Part shown: in pieces, positions 17,942 to 25,965 of the stretch
Layout: each line of letters begins with the position of its first letter
How positions within the stretch are numbered: the first letter of the stretch is position 1
Source: Mariniflexile sp044335535
Lineage (GTDB): Bacteria > Bacteroidota > Bacteroidia > Flavobacteriales > Flavobacteriaceae
Direction: 5' to 3'
DNA length: 64,000 nucleotides
NCBI RefSeq assembly: GCF_044335535.1
Contig: NZ_JBIQVZ010000011.1
Location: 1 to 64,000, forward strand
Notes under the pieces: model-generated
Databases searched by the model: none
Seen by the model: only the letters and a program-made list of their open reading frames with translations
Told to the model about the DNA's origin: nothing
Translations under genes and position numbers: made by a program

Positions 17942-17971
17942 AAAAGGAGCCTGATCAGGCTCCTTTTTTTT
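17942..17971 (+). terminator. Strong terminator-like hairpin with no gene directly upstream
   Basis: The self-complementary AAAGGAGCCTGATCAGGCTC and following CTTT form a long perfect stem, followed by eight T residues. A-rich sequence on the left makes it potentially bidirectional. Just upstream, ACACATA-AGC-TATATGTGT (about 17894-17912) forms another hairpin. An 11-codon frame starts at ATG 17938 and runs through the hairpin. It may end a small RNA on +, or act for either strand. Confidence 0.6.
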
Positions 17972-18225
17972 AATCCCAAAAAACAACTTTTTTGTCAATA
18001 ACTACTTTTGTTTTAGATTAAATTTCCAACATGATTACGTTTTAAAATTTAATCAAATTCCAACCACTAGAAAACAAAAGCATATAAGTCACTGAAAAAT
18101 CAGTTATTGATTAATAGCAGTGCAAATATTAACAATTGTTGTTAATGATGTTAAGTATTCACTACGCATTTACTACGCACTATAACAAAATAAAGGTTTT
18201 GTATGACGAATTCGGTTAAATTACA

Positions 18226-18430
18226 ATAAACCACTATGGACTTGAAGTCCATAGTTTTGTTTGCAGAATCTGAATCTGCAAGGTTAGTTTGCGAAATTAA
18301 TCGGTGAAATTTTACCGCAGATTCGCAAATTTTTATCATTTTAGGTAATCTGCGAATTTGCGGTAAAAATTTTTAGAACCTAAAAGGGAAATGCACTAAA
18401 GTGCATAGCTAACTATTTCTGTGACCAATA
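18226..18430. repeat. ~205-bp palindrome-rich repeat, copy 1
   Basis: Nearly identical over its whole length to 24410-24610, with small indels. It contains nested inverted repeats: CTATGGACTTGAAGTCCATAG, a pair built on ACCGCAGATTCGCAAATT and AATCTGCGAATTTGCGGT, and ATGCACTAAAGTGCAT. There is no ORF of note. It resembles a non-autonomous mobile or REP-type element. Confidence 0.85.
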
Positions 18431-18469
18431 AAAAATAAATTGGAATGGCATCTTTATATAATGCCTAGG

Positions 18470-18541
18470 GTTGCACTTTATTTTGAAGTAGAAAGGAAAA
18501 AAAGGTGTTTTATTGCGGTCATTTCAAAGATTAAATGGTAG
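18470..18541. repeat. 72-bp repeat, copy 1, overlapping the end of the TPR regulator gene
   Basis: Matches 61531-61602 with about six differences (GAAGTAGAAAGGAAAAAA core, ending CATTTCAAAGATTAAATGG). It supplies the stop codon region of the minus-strand gene ending at 18531. The last 20 bases recur in the hairpin at 62914-62962. Confidence 0.8.
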
Positions 18542-20144
18542 AACCTATTTTAGTATCCTTAAACGTTTCTTTAAGATGTTCTAGCAACGAGGTTTTTTTT
18601 GTGTTAAGATCGATTTTTTTAGAAATCCTATACCGCTTACTTTCTAAGGCTCTTACCGATATATTTAAAAACAAGGCTATCTCTTTGTTTTTAAAGTCCA
18701 TAAACAAGTAATAGCAGGTAATTACTTCCGAATCGTTTAATTGAGGATACTTAGATTGTATCCTGTTAAAAAATTCAACATTAAGTTCGTTGACCAATTC
18801 TAAATGGTTTTCGCTTTTATCTATAAGCGTTGAGGAATTATGTAGCAGGTTTTTATAGAGGTCTTTTATTTTTTCACGCTGAACCGGTACATCATGTATC
18901 ATAGACACCCCTTTAACTTCTTTTTTTAAATTAAGGATGTATTCTTCTAAACCAAGTACTTTTCCTGTTAACTTTTCGTTATTCGATTTTAAATAGGATA
19001 AATTATTCATCTTATCAATAGAATCTTTCAATTTCCATTTATACTTTCTATAATAAATTAAATAAAAAATACTTAAAAAAGATAATAGGCAAAATAAAAA
19101 TACCGCCAATAAACCATTCCAAAACTTTTTAACACTTTCACTTTCCCGTTCCGATTCTGTTTTTATTAACGTATTATTTAATTGAAAACTAGCTTCTAAA
19201 TTGTTATCAAACATTTTCCTTTCAAAAATGGCTATAGAATCAAGATATGCTTTAGCTTCTTCAATTTTACCATAAGATTTATAAACATCTGCCTTAAGGT
19301 TAAAATATTTTCTTACCAGATCATTACTCATATAACTTCGAAGTTCTGAAGCCTTCGATAAATAATGTGAAACAGAGTCTAGCTTTTTATTTTTTAAATA
19401 ATGTTCTGCAAAGTTTATGTCCATACTCACATTGAAAGAGGCATAATTATATTTTACGATGGTTGGATTATCTTTTAATCTCTCAAATTCTTTTAGGTAT
19501 GTATAAGCCTTGTTTAAATTGTCTAACTCTATATAATTTAAAGTTAACATGTAAGTTGCAAACATATAAAAATAAGCATCGTCCTTGACAGCTTTGTATG
19601 TTTCTAAATGCTTAAATATTAACTCATTACACTTCTTATAGTTTCTGTTTGAAAACTCTGCATAAGCATACATTTGTTTAACCTCAAGAAGCCCGTTGGT
19701 GTTGTTATCTAACTCGTAATAGGCTTTTGCTTTATTTAAATACGTATATGCTACTGCGTTTTTTTTTGCAAAATATAAGTTCGCAAACAACTCTAAACTT
19801 GCATTGCCTGCTACTTCATAATTCTTTTCTTTCTCGGCATACTTTATCGCCAAAATATAACTTTGACAAAATTGGGCATATTCACCTCTTTCATCATGTA
19901 TTAAAGCTTTTATGTCATAGTAGTCGGCAACACGACCTGTAATCTTTTCTTCTATAGGTTGGGGAATGGAATCTAAAAAAGCTTGGGCCTTTTTAGGATA
20001 ATCGTCTATATAATAATCGGCAGAATCAACAAAGCGAATATAATAATCGTTTTCATTATTTTGGGAATGGCTTGTAATACTACTTACTATAAAGCATATA
20101 AAAAAGATTCCTTGTATGTTAACCTTGTTGAGATACTTAAACAA
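18531..20144 (-). CDS. TPR-containing membrane regulator with C-terminal LuxR-like helix-turn-helix
   Basis: A Bacteroidota-type one-protein sensor: a signal peptide (about residues 1-27), a periplasmic stretch of tetratricopeptide-like helices (about 40-330), a single membrane segment (FWNGLLAVFLFCLLSFLSIFY, about 343-363), a cytoplasmic coiled coil and a DNA-binding domain near 470-515. The latter contains SEVITCYYLFMDFKNKEIA and SVRALESKRYRISKKI. The 537-residue length fits such regulators. The signal sensed and the target genes are unknown. It is read alone; the 72-bp repeat overlaps its stop codon. Confidence 0.8.
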   Translation of the reverse strand: MFKYLNKVNIQGIFFICFIVSSITSHSQNNENDYYIRFVDSADYYIDDYPKKAQAFLDSIPQPIEEKITGRVADYYDIKALIHDERGEYAQFCQSYILAIKYAEKEKNYEVAGNASLELFANLYFAKKNAVAYTYLNKAKAYYELDNNTNGLLEVKQMYAYAEFSNRNYKKCNELIFKHLETYKAVKDDAYFYMFATYMLTLNYIELDNLNKAYTYLKEFERLKDNPTIVKYNYASFNVSMDINFAEHYLKNKKLDSVSHYLSKASELRSYMSNDLVRKYFNLKADVYKSYGKIEEAKAYLDSIAIFERKMFDNNLEASFQLNNTLIKTESERESESVKKFWNGLLAVFLFCLLSFLSIFYLIYYRKYKWKLKDSIDKMNNLSYLKSNNEKLTGKVLGLEEYILNLKKEVKGVSMIHDVPVQREKIKDLYKNLLHNSSTLIDKSENHLELVNELNVEFFNRIQSKYPQLNDSEVITCYYLFMDFKNKEIALFLNISVRALESKRYRISKKIDLNTKKTSLLEHLKETFKDTKIGSTI

Positions 20145-20216
20145 AATTTTACTTTTTGAAAGTTTGGTGTAATTTAATAAAATTTTAAATCGAACCCATT
20201 AAATAAAAGGCTTTAG

Positions 20217-20831
20217 CTATTTGTCCATTTTTATGGTTTCGGAAAGATGCATAAAGCTATCTTGCCAACGTTCAAAACGATCATCAAATTTATCCGAAAA
20301 TACTAAGTATTGACACCTGCCTATACTTTCGGGCGTTCTGGTTACCTCAGCAAAATTGTTGTTTCTAAATAAAAACTCAGCGTCTTCAACAATACACATT
20401 TGCAGCTTGTTCAAATTAATGCCATTCAGATAGAATATTCTATTTAGGCGCTTTGGGGTGGCAATAACAATATCGGTTCCTAAATAAAGTTCTTCGCGTT
20501 GCAGCTCAAGATTATGTTCTTCATAAGCACAGTACACACGCAAGTCGGTGCCTCTTTTATAGGTATTGAATATTTCGGCAAGGTTTAAAGCTTCTTCTTT
20601 GTCTTTTACAAATATTAAAGCACGTGGAGCATCTTCAAATGCTTCCTTTAATTTATTAATAACACTTATTACAATACTTGTGGTTTTCCCTGAGTTTTTT
20701 GGTGCTATTACAAACAAGTTTTTGCCTCCTTTTATTTTTGAAAGGATTTTTGTTTGAAGTAGATTAGGTTCTGTGATTCCGCTTTGTTGTAAGTTATCTT
20801 TAAGTGGTTCTATTATTTTTTTAAAAGACAT
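20217..20831 (-). CDS. Single-domain DEAD/DEAH helicase-like ATPase
   Basis: The 204 residues cover only the first RecA-like domain of a DEAD-box protein. The Q-region TEPNLLQTKIL is near residue 20, the P-loop is APKNSGKTTS near 43-52, ATPKRL is near 129, and motif II has changed to VEDAEFLF. The second RecA domain and its RNA-binding motifs are absent. The stop codon is followed by non-coding sequence, not by a shifted remnant, so it looks like a real short protein rather than a recent truncation. Helicase activity is doubtful; an accessory or regulatory role is possible. Confidence 0.78.
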   Translation of the reverse strand: MSFKKIIEPLKDNLQQSGITEPNLLQTKILSKIKGGKNLFVIAPKNSGKTTSIVISVINKLKEAFEDAPRALIFVKDKEEALNLAEIFNTYKRGTDLRVYCAYEEHNLELQREELYLGTDIVIATPKRLNRIFYLNGINLNKLQMCIVEDAEFLFRNNNFAEVTRTPESIGRCQYLVFSDKFDDRFERWQDSFMHLSETIKMDK

Positions 20832-20884
20832 AGTGTATTTTTATAAGCAAACAAAGATAAGCTTTTTAAAAACCTATTAAAACC

Positions 20885-20917
20885 AAAAAGAGCGTTCATT
20901 TCTGAACGCTCTTTTTT
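20885..20917. terminator. Bidirectional intrinsic terminator
   Basis: AAAAAGAGCGTTC, a 6-nt loop and GAACGCTCTTTTT form a perfect stem with A- and T-runs on either side. It follows the YceI gene on the minus strand. Confidence 0.9.
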
Positions 20918-20951
20918 TACTTACTATATATAATTATTAATCACCTTTTAA

Positions 20952-21539
20952 TTAAAACTCTAAATCTGCCACTAAATCAAATTCATCGTAAATAGCTTTA
21001 TCTTTCAACCCATCAAAAAAGTTTGCAGAACCATATTTTATATCATACTTTGTTCTATCTACTTTTAAAGATGTTGTTGCTTTGTTTCCGTAAATTGAAA
21101 TGGTAAAAGTTATTGGGTTTGTTTTTCCTTTAATGGTTAAATCGCCAGTAACATTATACGCATTCTTTCCCGAAGCGGTTACTTTGGTAAATACCAAGGT
21201 TGATGCTGGGTGATTTTCAACACCAAAGAAATCGTCAGCTTTTAAATGTCCATCCAATTTTCCTTTATATTCTCCTTCTAAATCTGTTGAACTGATCGTT
21301 GTCATATCAATTACAAATTCACCACCAATTAATTTATCACCATCAAAAGATAAAGAACCCGATTTGATAGCAATAGTACCTTCGTGGGAACCTGTTACTT
21401 TATAACCTTTCCAAACGACTTTGCTTTTGTCGGTTTTAATTTCTTTTTTCTCAACTGCTTTATTTGTGAAAGCGAATGCTGTAAATGCTACTAAAGCTAC
21501 GATTACTAAGTTTTTAATTGTTTTTTTCATTTTTGTCAT
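20952..21539 (-). CDS. YceI family periplasmic lipid-binding protein
   Basis: Predicted exported protein with the lipocalin-like YceI beta-barrel that binds polyisoprenoid or similar lipids; its role here is unknown. A signal peptide (KNLVIVALVAFTAFAF) starts the protein. Typical YceI segments follow: KSKVVWKGYKVTGSHEGTI near residue 40, DLEGEYKGKLDGHLKADDFF near 95 and YDIKYGS near the end. ATG 21539 (MTKMKK) or 21530 (MKKTIK) are both possible starts; a longer frame from 21593 would overlap the upstream gene. It is third in a minus-strand run after a Crp-type regulator and an NTF2-like protein. Confidence 0.9.
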   Translation of the reverse strand: MTKMKKTIKNLVIVALVAFTAFAFTNKAVEKKEIKTDKSKVVWKGYKVTGSHEGTIAIKSGSLSFDGDKLIGGEFVIDMTTISSTDLEGEYKGKLDGHLKADDFFGVENHPASTLVFTKVTASGKNAYNVTGDLTIKGKTNPITFTISIYGNKATTSLKVDRTKYDIKYGSANFFDGLKDKAIYDEFDLVADLEF

Positions 21540-21552
21540 TGTTTGTTTTTGT

Positions 21553-21906
21553 TTATAATCCGTAATAAAATTTTTCTTTAATAATTTTTCCATCTAGCCA
21601 TTCTTGAACAGCCACTTGTGTGAATTTTTTACAACCTAAGTCTTGATGTGTAAAGTCAAATTGCCATTCTACCATCGTTGTTTTTTCACCTACAGCTACT
21701 TTTAATGGTTTTGCACATCTAAATTCGGTAATGGCATCAAAAAATGCTTCTTTGCGCTTTCTGTTTATCTCTTTACCTGCAAACACTTCATCATCATTAT
21801 CTTGCGTAACCACATTATCATGATAATAATTTTCAAAAGCCTCCAATCCTTTACCTTGAAGGATTAAATCATTTACTGCACTTATTTTTTCGATTAAGAT
21901 ATTCAT
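21553..21906 (-). CDS. SnoaL/NTF2-like domain protein
   Basis: A 117-residue cone-shaped alpha-beta fold protein of the SnoaL-like superfamily, whose members are small isomerases, hydrolases or ligand-binding proteins. The pattern is typical: an N-terminal helix (KISAVNDLILQGKGLEAFENYYHDNVV), then KRKEAFFDAI and a C-terminal beta sheet with MVEWQFDF and VAVQEWLDGKIIKEKFYYG. No signal peptide. It lies 14 bp before the preferred yceI start and 85 bp after the Crp-family gene, so the three probably form one unit. The function is not assignable. Confidence 0.85.
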   Translation of the reverse strand: MNILIEKISAVNDLILQGKGLEAFENYYHDNVVTQDNDDEVFAGKEINRKRKEAFFDAITEFRCAKPLKVAVGEKTTMVEWQFDFTHQDLGCKKFTQVAVQEWLDGKIIKEKFYYGL

Positions 21907-21991
21907 ACTAATTTACTGGTACAAATGTCTAAAATAGATACGTTGCAGAAAATGATATAGATTATTAAATGATGTTAAACTAGATTAACAT

Positions 21992-22576
21992 TTATTGCTC
22001 CAAAATAAGTTGACTTTTAATTTTACTAAGGAATTCTTTAGTAATACCAAGATAAGATGCTATCATATACTGAGGGATGCGTTGTTCGATTAGAGGATAT
22101 TGGTCTCTAAAATAAAGGTATTGTTCTTTTGCCGAAAGACTAAAATTTCTAACAATTCTTTTTTGTGAAGCTACAAAGGCCTTTTCTATAATTTGTCTAA
22201 AAAAACGTTCTAGTTTTGGTATCTCTCTATATAAATCTTCAATAATATCATAAGAAAACATAACCAATTCTGAATTTTCCAAACATTGGACATTAAAATC
22301 GGCTGGTGTTTGGGTTATAAAACTGCCCATATCCGAGGTCCACCAATCTTCAATAGAAAACATAAGGATATGCTCCTGCCCTTCTTTATCTATATAAAAT
22401 GTTTTGGTACATCCCGATAACACAAAGCATTCATACTTGCAGATATCACCTTGTTGCACAATATATTGTCCTTTTAAATACTTTCTAACGGTGATTTTAG
22501 ATTCTAAAATCGCTATCTCATTAGGGGTTAAATCTATATAATTACTTATGTATTTTAATAAGGGTTGTATAGTCAT
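21992..22576 (-). CDS. Crp/Fnr-family transcriptional regulator
   Basis: The 194-residue protein has an N-terminal cyclic-nucleotide-binding-like beta roll (VRKYLKGQYIVQQGDICKYE near residues 28-47, CTKTFYIDKEGQEHIL near 57) and a C-terminal winged helix ending in YMIASYLGITKEFLSKIKSQL. The PRBS arginine-serine phosphate motif of cAMP-binding members is not evident, so the ligand is uncertain. It heads a minus-strand run with the NTF2-like and YceI genes, which it may control. The FKBP pseudogene lies immediately upstream. Confidence 0.88.
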   Translation of the reverse strand: MTIQPLLKYISNYIDLTPNEIAILESKITVRKYLKGQYIVQQGDICKYECFVLSGCTKTFYIDKEGQEHILMFSIEDWWTSDMGSFITQTPADFNVQCLENSELVMFSYDIIEDLYREIPKLERFFRQIIEKAFVASQKRIVRNFSLSAKEQYLYFRDQYPLIEQRIPQYMIASYLGITKEFLSKIKSQLILEQ

Positions 22577-22600
22577 ACTACTAAAATAAGTTCTATTTAT

Positions 22601-23056
22601 TTAATTTACAGCAATAAGTTCAATATCAAAAATAAGCACAAATCACGCTGGTACACCATTTCTACTAACATTCCCATAGGCTAAGTGTGCAGGCACTAAC
22701 AATTTACCACTTCCTTCTTCCTTAAAATAGGTAATCCCTTCTGTCCAACCTCTAATAACTTGTTGCAGATTAAATGAAATGCTTGGACGTTACTTTGATC
22801 AAATACTGAACCATCTAAAAAATAACCTTTACAAGCAACAGTTACATTAGACGTTGAAGTAGGCCGATCTCCTGTTCCCGGTTCTTCAATGATATAATAA
22901 AGCCCCCTATCGCTTCTTTGCCCAACTAAATTATTTTCTGCAATATAATCACTAATTTGTTGTTCATTCAATGCAACATAATCTACTTCTTTATCATTAC
23001 TCCTACAAGAAAAAAAAGAAAAACAAGGTTAAAGAAAAAATGATGTGTTTCGTCAT
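22601..23056 (-). pseudogene. FKBP-type peptidyl-prolyl isomerase lipoprotein, broken
   Basis: The remnant starts at ATG 23056 (MTKHIIFSLTLFFFF). A shift in a poly-T tract separates this signal peptide from SCRSNDKEVDYVALNEQQ, a lipobox and mature N-terminus. The main frame (22971-22795) gives FKBP sequence GLYYIIEEPGTGDRP and YFLDGSVFDQSN. Near 22795 a second shift is needed to continue as ISFNLQQVIRGWTEGI and GKLLVPAHLAYG. An in-frame TGA then precedes FVLIFDIELIAVN and the true stop at 22601. Two frameshifts and one stop make it non-functional unless these are sequencing errors. Confidence 0.85.
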
Positions 23057-23177
23057 GAGATTTTAATTGAGTTATGAATCAGCAAATATATTTTATTTAG
23101 TATAAGCATGCCTCATTTTAATAATATCTTAACTCATATATTCCATTTAATCTGTGATAATAAAGTATTTTTGTCCC

Positions 23178-24386
23178 ATGCAAAAAACACAAACCTTTAA
23201 ATTTGAATTTGTTGCCTTAATGGCTTCTTTAATGTCTATTGTGGCGCTTTCTATTGATGCGCTATTGCCTGCCTTGCCAGATATTGGCACAACATTGCAT
23301 ATAACCAACCCAAACGATAACCAATTGCTTATTACCATGATTTTTTTAGGTTTGGGGTTCGGACAACTCATTTTTGGTCCCTTATCAGATAGCTTTGGTA
23401 GAAAACCTATTGTCTTTATTGGTTTTATCGTTTTTATAATTGCTAGCATTATTTGTGTTACTACCAAAAGTTTTGAAGTGATGATTATTGGTAGAATTTT
23501 ACAGGGCATCGGATTATCGTCTCCCAGAAGTTTAAGTATTTCTATGGTAAGAGACTCTTATAGTGGCGATTATATGGCTAAAATAGTATCCATCGTGGTG
23601 ATGTTTTTTATATTAGTTCCTGTAATTGCACCAACTTTAGGTACTTTTTTCCTTTACTTTTTTAATTGGGAAGCCATTTTTTATTTTAATCTGGTCATCG
23701 GAATATTAATTATGTTTTGGTTTTGGAAACGTCAACCTGAAACCCTTCCTAAGGAAAAACGCATAAAATTTACATCCCATTTATTTACAAATGGTATCAA
23801 AGAGTTTTTTAAATATCCTGAAGCCATTGCTTATACATTAGTTTCAGGCTTTATAACAGGGTCTTTTATGGTGTATTTAAGTACCTCACAACAAATATTT
23901 GAGAGCCAATATAATTTGGCAGACATGTTTCCGTATATCTTTGCGAGTTTGGCAATCTCTATTGGGCTGGCTACTTATTTAAACAGCACTTTAGTTGTTA
24001 AATTTGGTATGATGCGTATTGGCTATATGGCAACTATTGCCTACTGTTTTGTTTCAATTTTATATGTTATGTTATTCTGGTCTGGAAACAACCCAAGTGT
24101 CTATGTTTTAGTGGGATTTTTTGCATTGCAATTTTTCGCAGTGGGATTTCTATTTGGAAACTTAAGAGCTTTAGCCATGCAACCTTTAGGACATATAGCC
24201 GGTATTGGAGCTGCGTTGAATGGGTTTATTTCTACAGTTATGGCAGTTCCCATAGCCAATTACATAGGCAGTTTTGTTAAAATATCGGTTTTACCTCTGT
24301 TTATGGGGTTTTCTGTTTTCGGAATCTTGTCACTACTTGTGTTCCTGTTTATAAAAAACCAAAAACGTGCCGTGAGTTTAGCTTAG
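23178..24386 (+). CDS. MFS transporter, Bcr/CflA drug-resistance type
   Basis: Predicted proton-driven exporter of drugs or metabolites in the inner membrane. The 402 residues contain 12 hydrophobic segments. The opening SIDALLPALPDIG is typical of the Bcr/CflA (12-TMS DHA1) group, and the loop 2-3 signature GPLSDSFGRKP lies near residue 66. Start ATG 23178 (MQKTQTFKFEF) is preferred over an in-frame GTG at 23154. It is read alone, and a 200-bp repeat follows 23 bp after its stop. The substrate is unknown. Confidence 0.9.
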   Translation: MQKTQTFKFEFVALMASLMSIVALSIDALLPALPDIGTTLHITNPNDNQLLITMIFLGLGFGQLIFGPLSDSFGRKPIVFIGFIVFIIASIICVTTKSFEVMIIGRILQGIGLSSPRSLSISMVRDSYSGDYMAKIVSIVVMFFILVPVIAPTLGTFFLYFFNWEAIFYFNLVIGILIMFWFWKRQPETLPKEKRIKFTSHLFTNGIKEFFKYPEAIAYTLVSGFITGSFMVYLSTSQQIFESQYNLADMFPYIFASLAISIGLATYLNSTLVVKFGMMRIGYMATIAYCFVSILYVMLFWSGNNPSVYVLVGFFALQFFAVGFLFGNLRALAMQPLGHIAGIGAALNGFISTVMAVPIANYIGSFVKISVLPLFMGFSVFGILSLLVFLFIKNQKRAVSLA

Positions 24387-24409
24387 TGTAGTTATATATA
24401 GCTTCTAAA

Positions 24410-24610
24410 ATAAACCACTCCTTGAAGTCCATAGTTTTGTTTGCAGACTAATCTGCAAGGTTAGTTTGCGAAATTAATCGGTGAAATTTTACCGCAGATT
24501 CGCAAATTTTTAACATTTTAGGTAATCTGCGAATTTGCGGTAAAAATTTTTAGAACCTAAAAGGGAAGTGCACTAAAGTGCATAGTTTTAACTATTTCTG
24601 TGATCAATAA
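24410..24610. repeat. ~200-bp palindrome-rich repeat, copy 2
   Basis: Second copy of the element at 18226-18430 in the same orientation, with the same nested inverted repeats. It begins just after the MFS gene. Confidence 0.85.
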
Positions 24611-24658
24611 ATTCGTTTTTAATATGAATGCGAATCAAGGGTTGAAAATGAGCCTTAC

Positions 24659-24696
24659 AAACGGCTCTTTCCCCTTTTTAAGGAAAGGAGCCGTTT
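24659..24696. terminator. Terminator-like hairpin
   Basis: AAACGGCTCTTTCC and GGAAAGGAGCCGTTT form a stem with a short bulge. The T-tract after it is poor on both sides. It is the first such hairpin downstream of the MFS gene. Confidence 0.6.
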
Positions 24697-24699
24697 ATT

Positions 24700-25434
24700 G
24701 CTTCAATTTAAAAGCAGATATGATTATAATATTTTACTGCTTTTTAAATTCTCCGCTATCGCGAGCGTCCCGCTCGTGACGGCATGAGTAAAAAAGTAAA
24801 GAGAATAAGCTATCAGTGTGAATTTAAGTTTAGAAGTATGAATAAAATTTAATGTTAGCTTGTTTAACGGCACAAGCAAGATGCTTCCGCTTGCGGGGGT
24901 ACCCACATCTTTAAAACGCCACTGATTCACGAATTGTTTTTTGATGAATTATGCGGTCGGCGTGATAAATTCGTGAAATTTTCATATGTGAATATTTATT
25001 GTTTTTAAAAGGTCATATGGACACGAGCGATAGCGAACTGGCGAAGCAATCGCTTTAATCTTGATTGGTGTTTATCTCACAAATTTTATTCTCATTAGTG
25101 TTCGATGATTATCAATTGTGTTTCCGAATCATGGCGATTTCATAAATATTTTAAACACACACACATCAAAATGAACATGCCTTACTTGTTAAGAGTCAAA
25201 AAGCACTAAAGATTACACGAATTCCAAGCCTTTGCAGGCTTGGAGGCTTTGGTAAAAGCAGAAATTTGTGTATTCGTGGCAAATATTTGTAACTAAATTT
25301 CTAGAAAATATTTGTGGACACACCGTAACCTTTAAAAGGAGGAGTGGATTCGGGTCGCCAAAAGAAACCGAAGACGAGGTGATTTTAGCCTAGGTTGGGT
25401 TGCTATTTAAGCTTAAGACATGTACCTGCAAGGT
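24700..25434. other. Gene-free stretch with dispersed repeat fragments
   Basis: The 68-codon minus-strand frame at 24724-24930 shows no protein-like features. The region contains GCGAGCGTCCCGCTCG (about 24760-24776), inverted CACGAAT/ATTCGTG motifs (24928-24978), the hairpin-forming GCGATAGCGAACTGGCGAAG segment (25011-25055) and the motif AATCATGGCGATTTCATA (25127-25150). The last two recur near 29058 and 51803. Confidence 0.6.
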
Positions 25435-25953
25435 TTATAAATACCGCTCTTTTATAATATTAATATGCCATTGATTGTGTCCTAAAACAATAAACGCAGC
25501 AGCTCTTGCAGACATAATATTGTCATTCGCATTGCCTAAAAATTGTAAATCTTCATTACTTAAGGAATTTAGCAAGGCTATAAAACTTAGGCGCACGGCC
25601 TTAAACTCTTCTACCAACGATTCTATACTTTTATTTTTTGCTAGAGAAGGTGCGATATAATCATTTTGCTCAAAACCCGGCAATGGTGTTTTATCACGTC
25701 TTGCAATACAAAAACAACGGTACTGAAAAACACGTTCGGTATCTATCAAATGCTGAAAAACTTCTTTAACACTCCATTTTTCTTTAGCATAGGCATAATT
25801 TAATTTAACAGCAGGAATGTGTTGAAAAAAATCAACAACCTCTTTTAAATCTTTATTAAAACCATCAATCAACGTTGTTTCTTTAGGCACTAATGCCAAA
25901 TAATTAGCATAGAACTCACTAAATTCGTTTGGTTTTACTTCTGAAATTTTCAT
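25435..25953 (-). CDS. DinB family protein
   Basis: A 172-residue four-helix-bundle metalloprotein of the DinB/YfiT superfamily, members of which act as thiol-dependent transferases or hydrolases. The three likely metal histidines are visible in EVFQHLIDTERVF (near residue 65) and LGHNQWHINIIKERY (near the C-terminus). The characteristic KWSVKEVFQH segment marks the DinB_2 subgroup. No signal peptide. It lies 12 bp downstream of the ABC exporter stop on the same strand, so cotranscription is likely. In bacillithiol-making bacteria some relatives are bacillithiol S-transferases; bshB1 at 56820 makes that plausible but unproven. Confidence 0.85.
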   Translation of the reverse strand: MKISEVKPNEFSEFYANYLALVPKETTLIDGFNKDLKEVVDFFQHIPAVKLNYAYAKEKWSVKEVFQHLIDTERVFQYRCFCIARRDKTPLPGFEQNDYIAPSLAKNKSIESLVEEFKAVRLSFIALLNSLSNEDLQFLGNANDNIMSARAAAFIVLGHNQWHINIIKERYL

Positions 25954-25965
25954 AATAAACTATTT

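Larger units (their letters stand above)
17532..18530. other. 1-kb gap without a convincing gene
   Basis: The longest frame (17587-17841, minus, 84 codons, rich in Phe and Cys) has no recognisable features and is judged spurious. The gap holds a strong terminator-like hairpin (17942-17971), a 205-bp repeat found again at 24410 (18226-18430) and the start of a 72-bp repeat found again at 61531 (18470-18541). Confidence 0.6.

Noticed and set aside
18151..18339. 62-codon minus-strand frame
   Set aside because: Lies largely in the 205-bp repeat; the second copy of the repeat does not keep the frame.
24724..24930. 68-codon minus-strand frame
   Set aside because: Overlaps repeat-like sequence, has no family resemblance and no signals.
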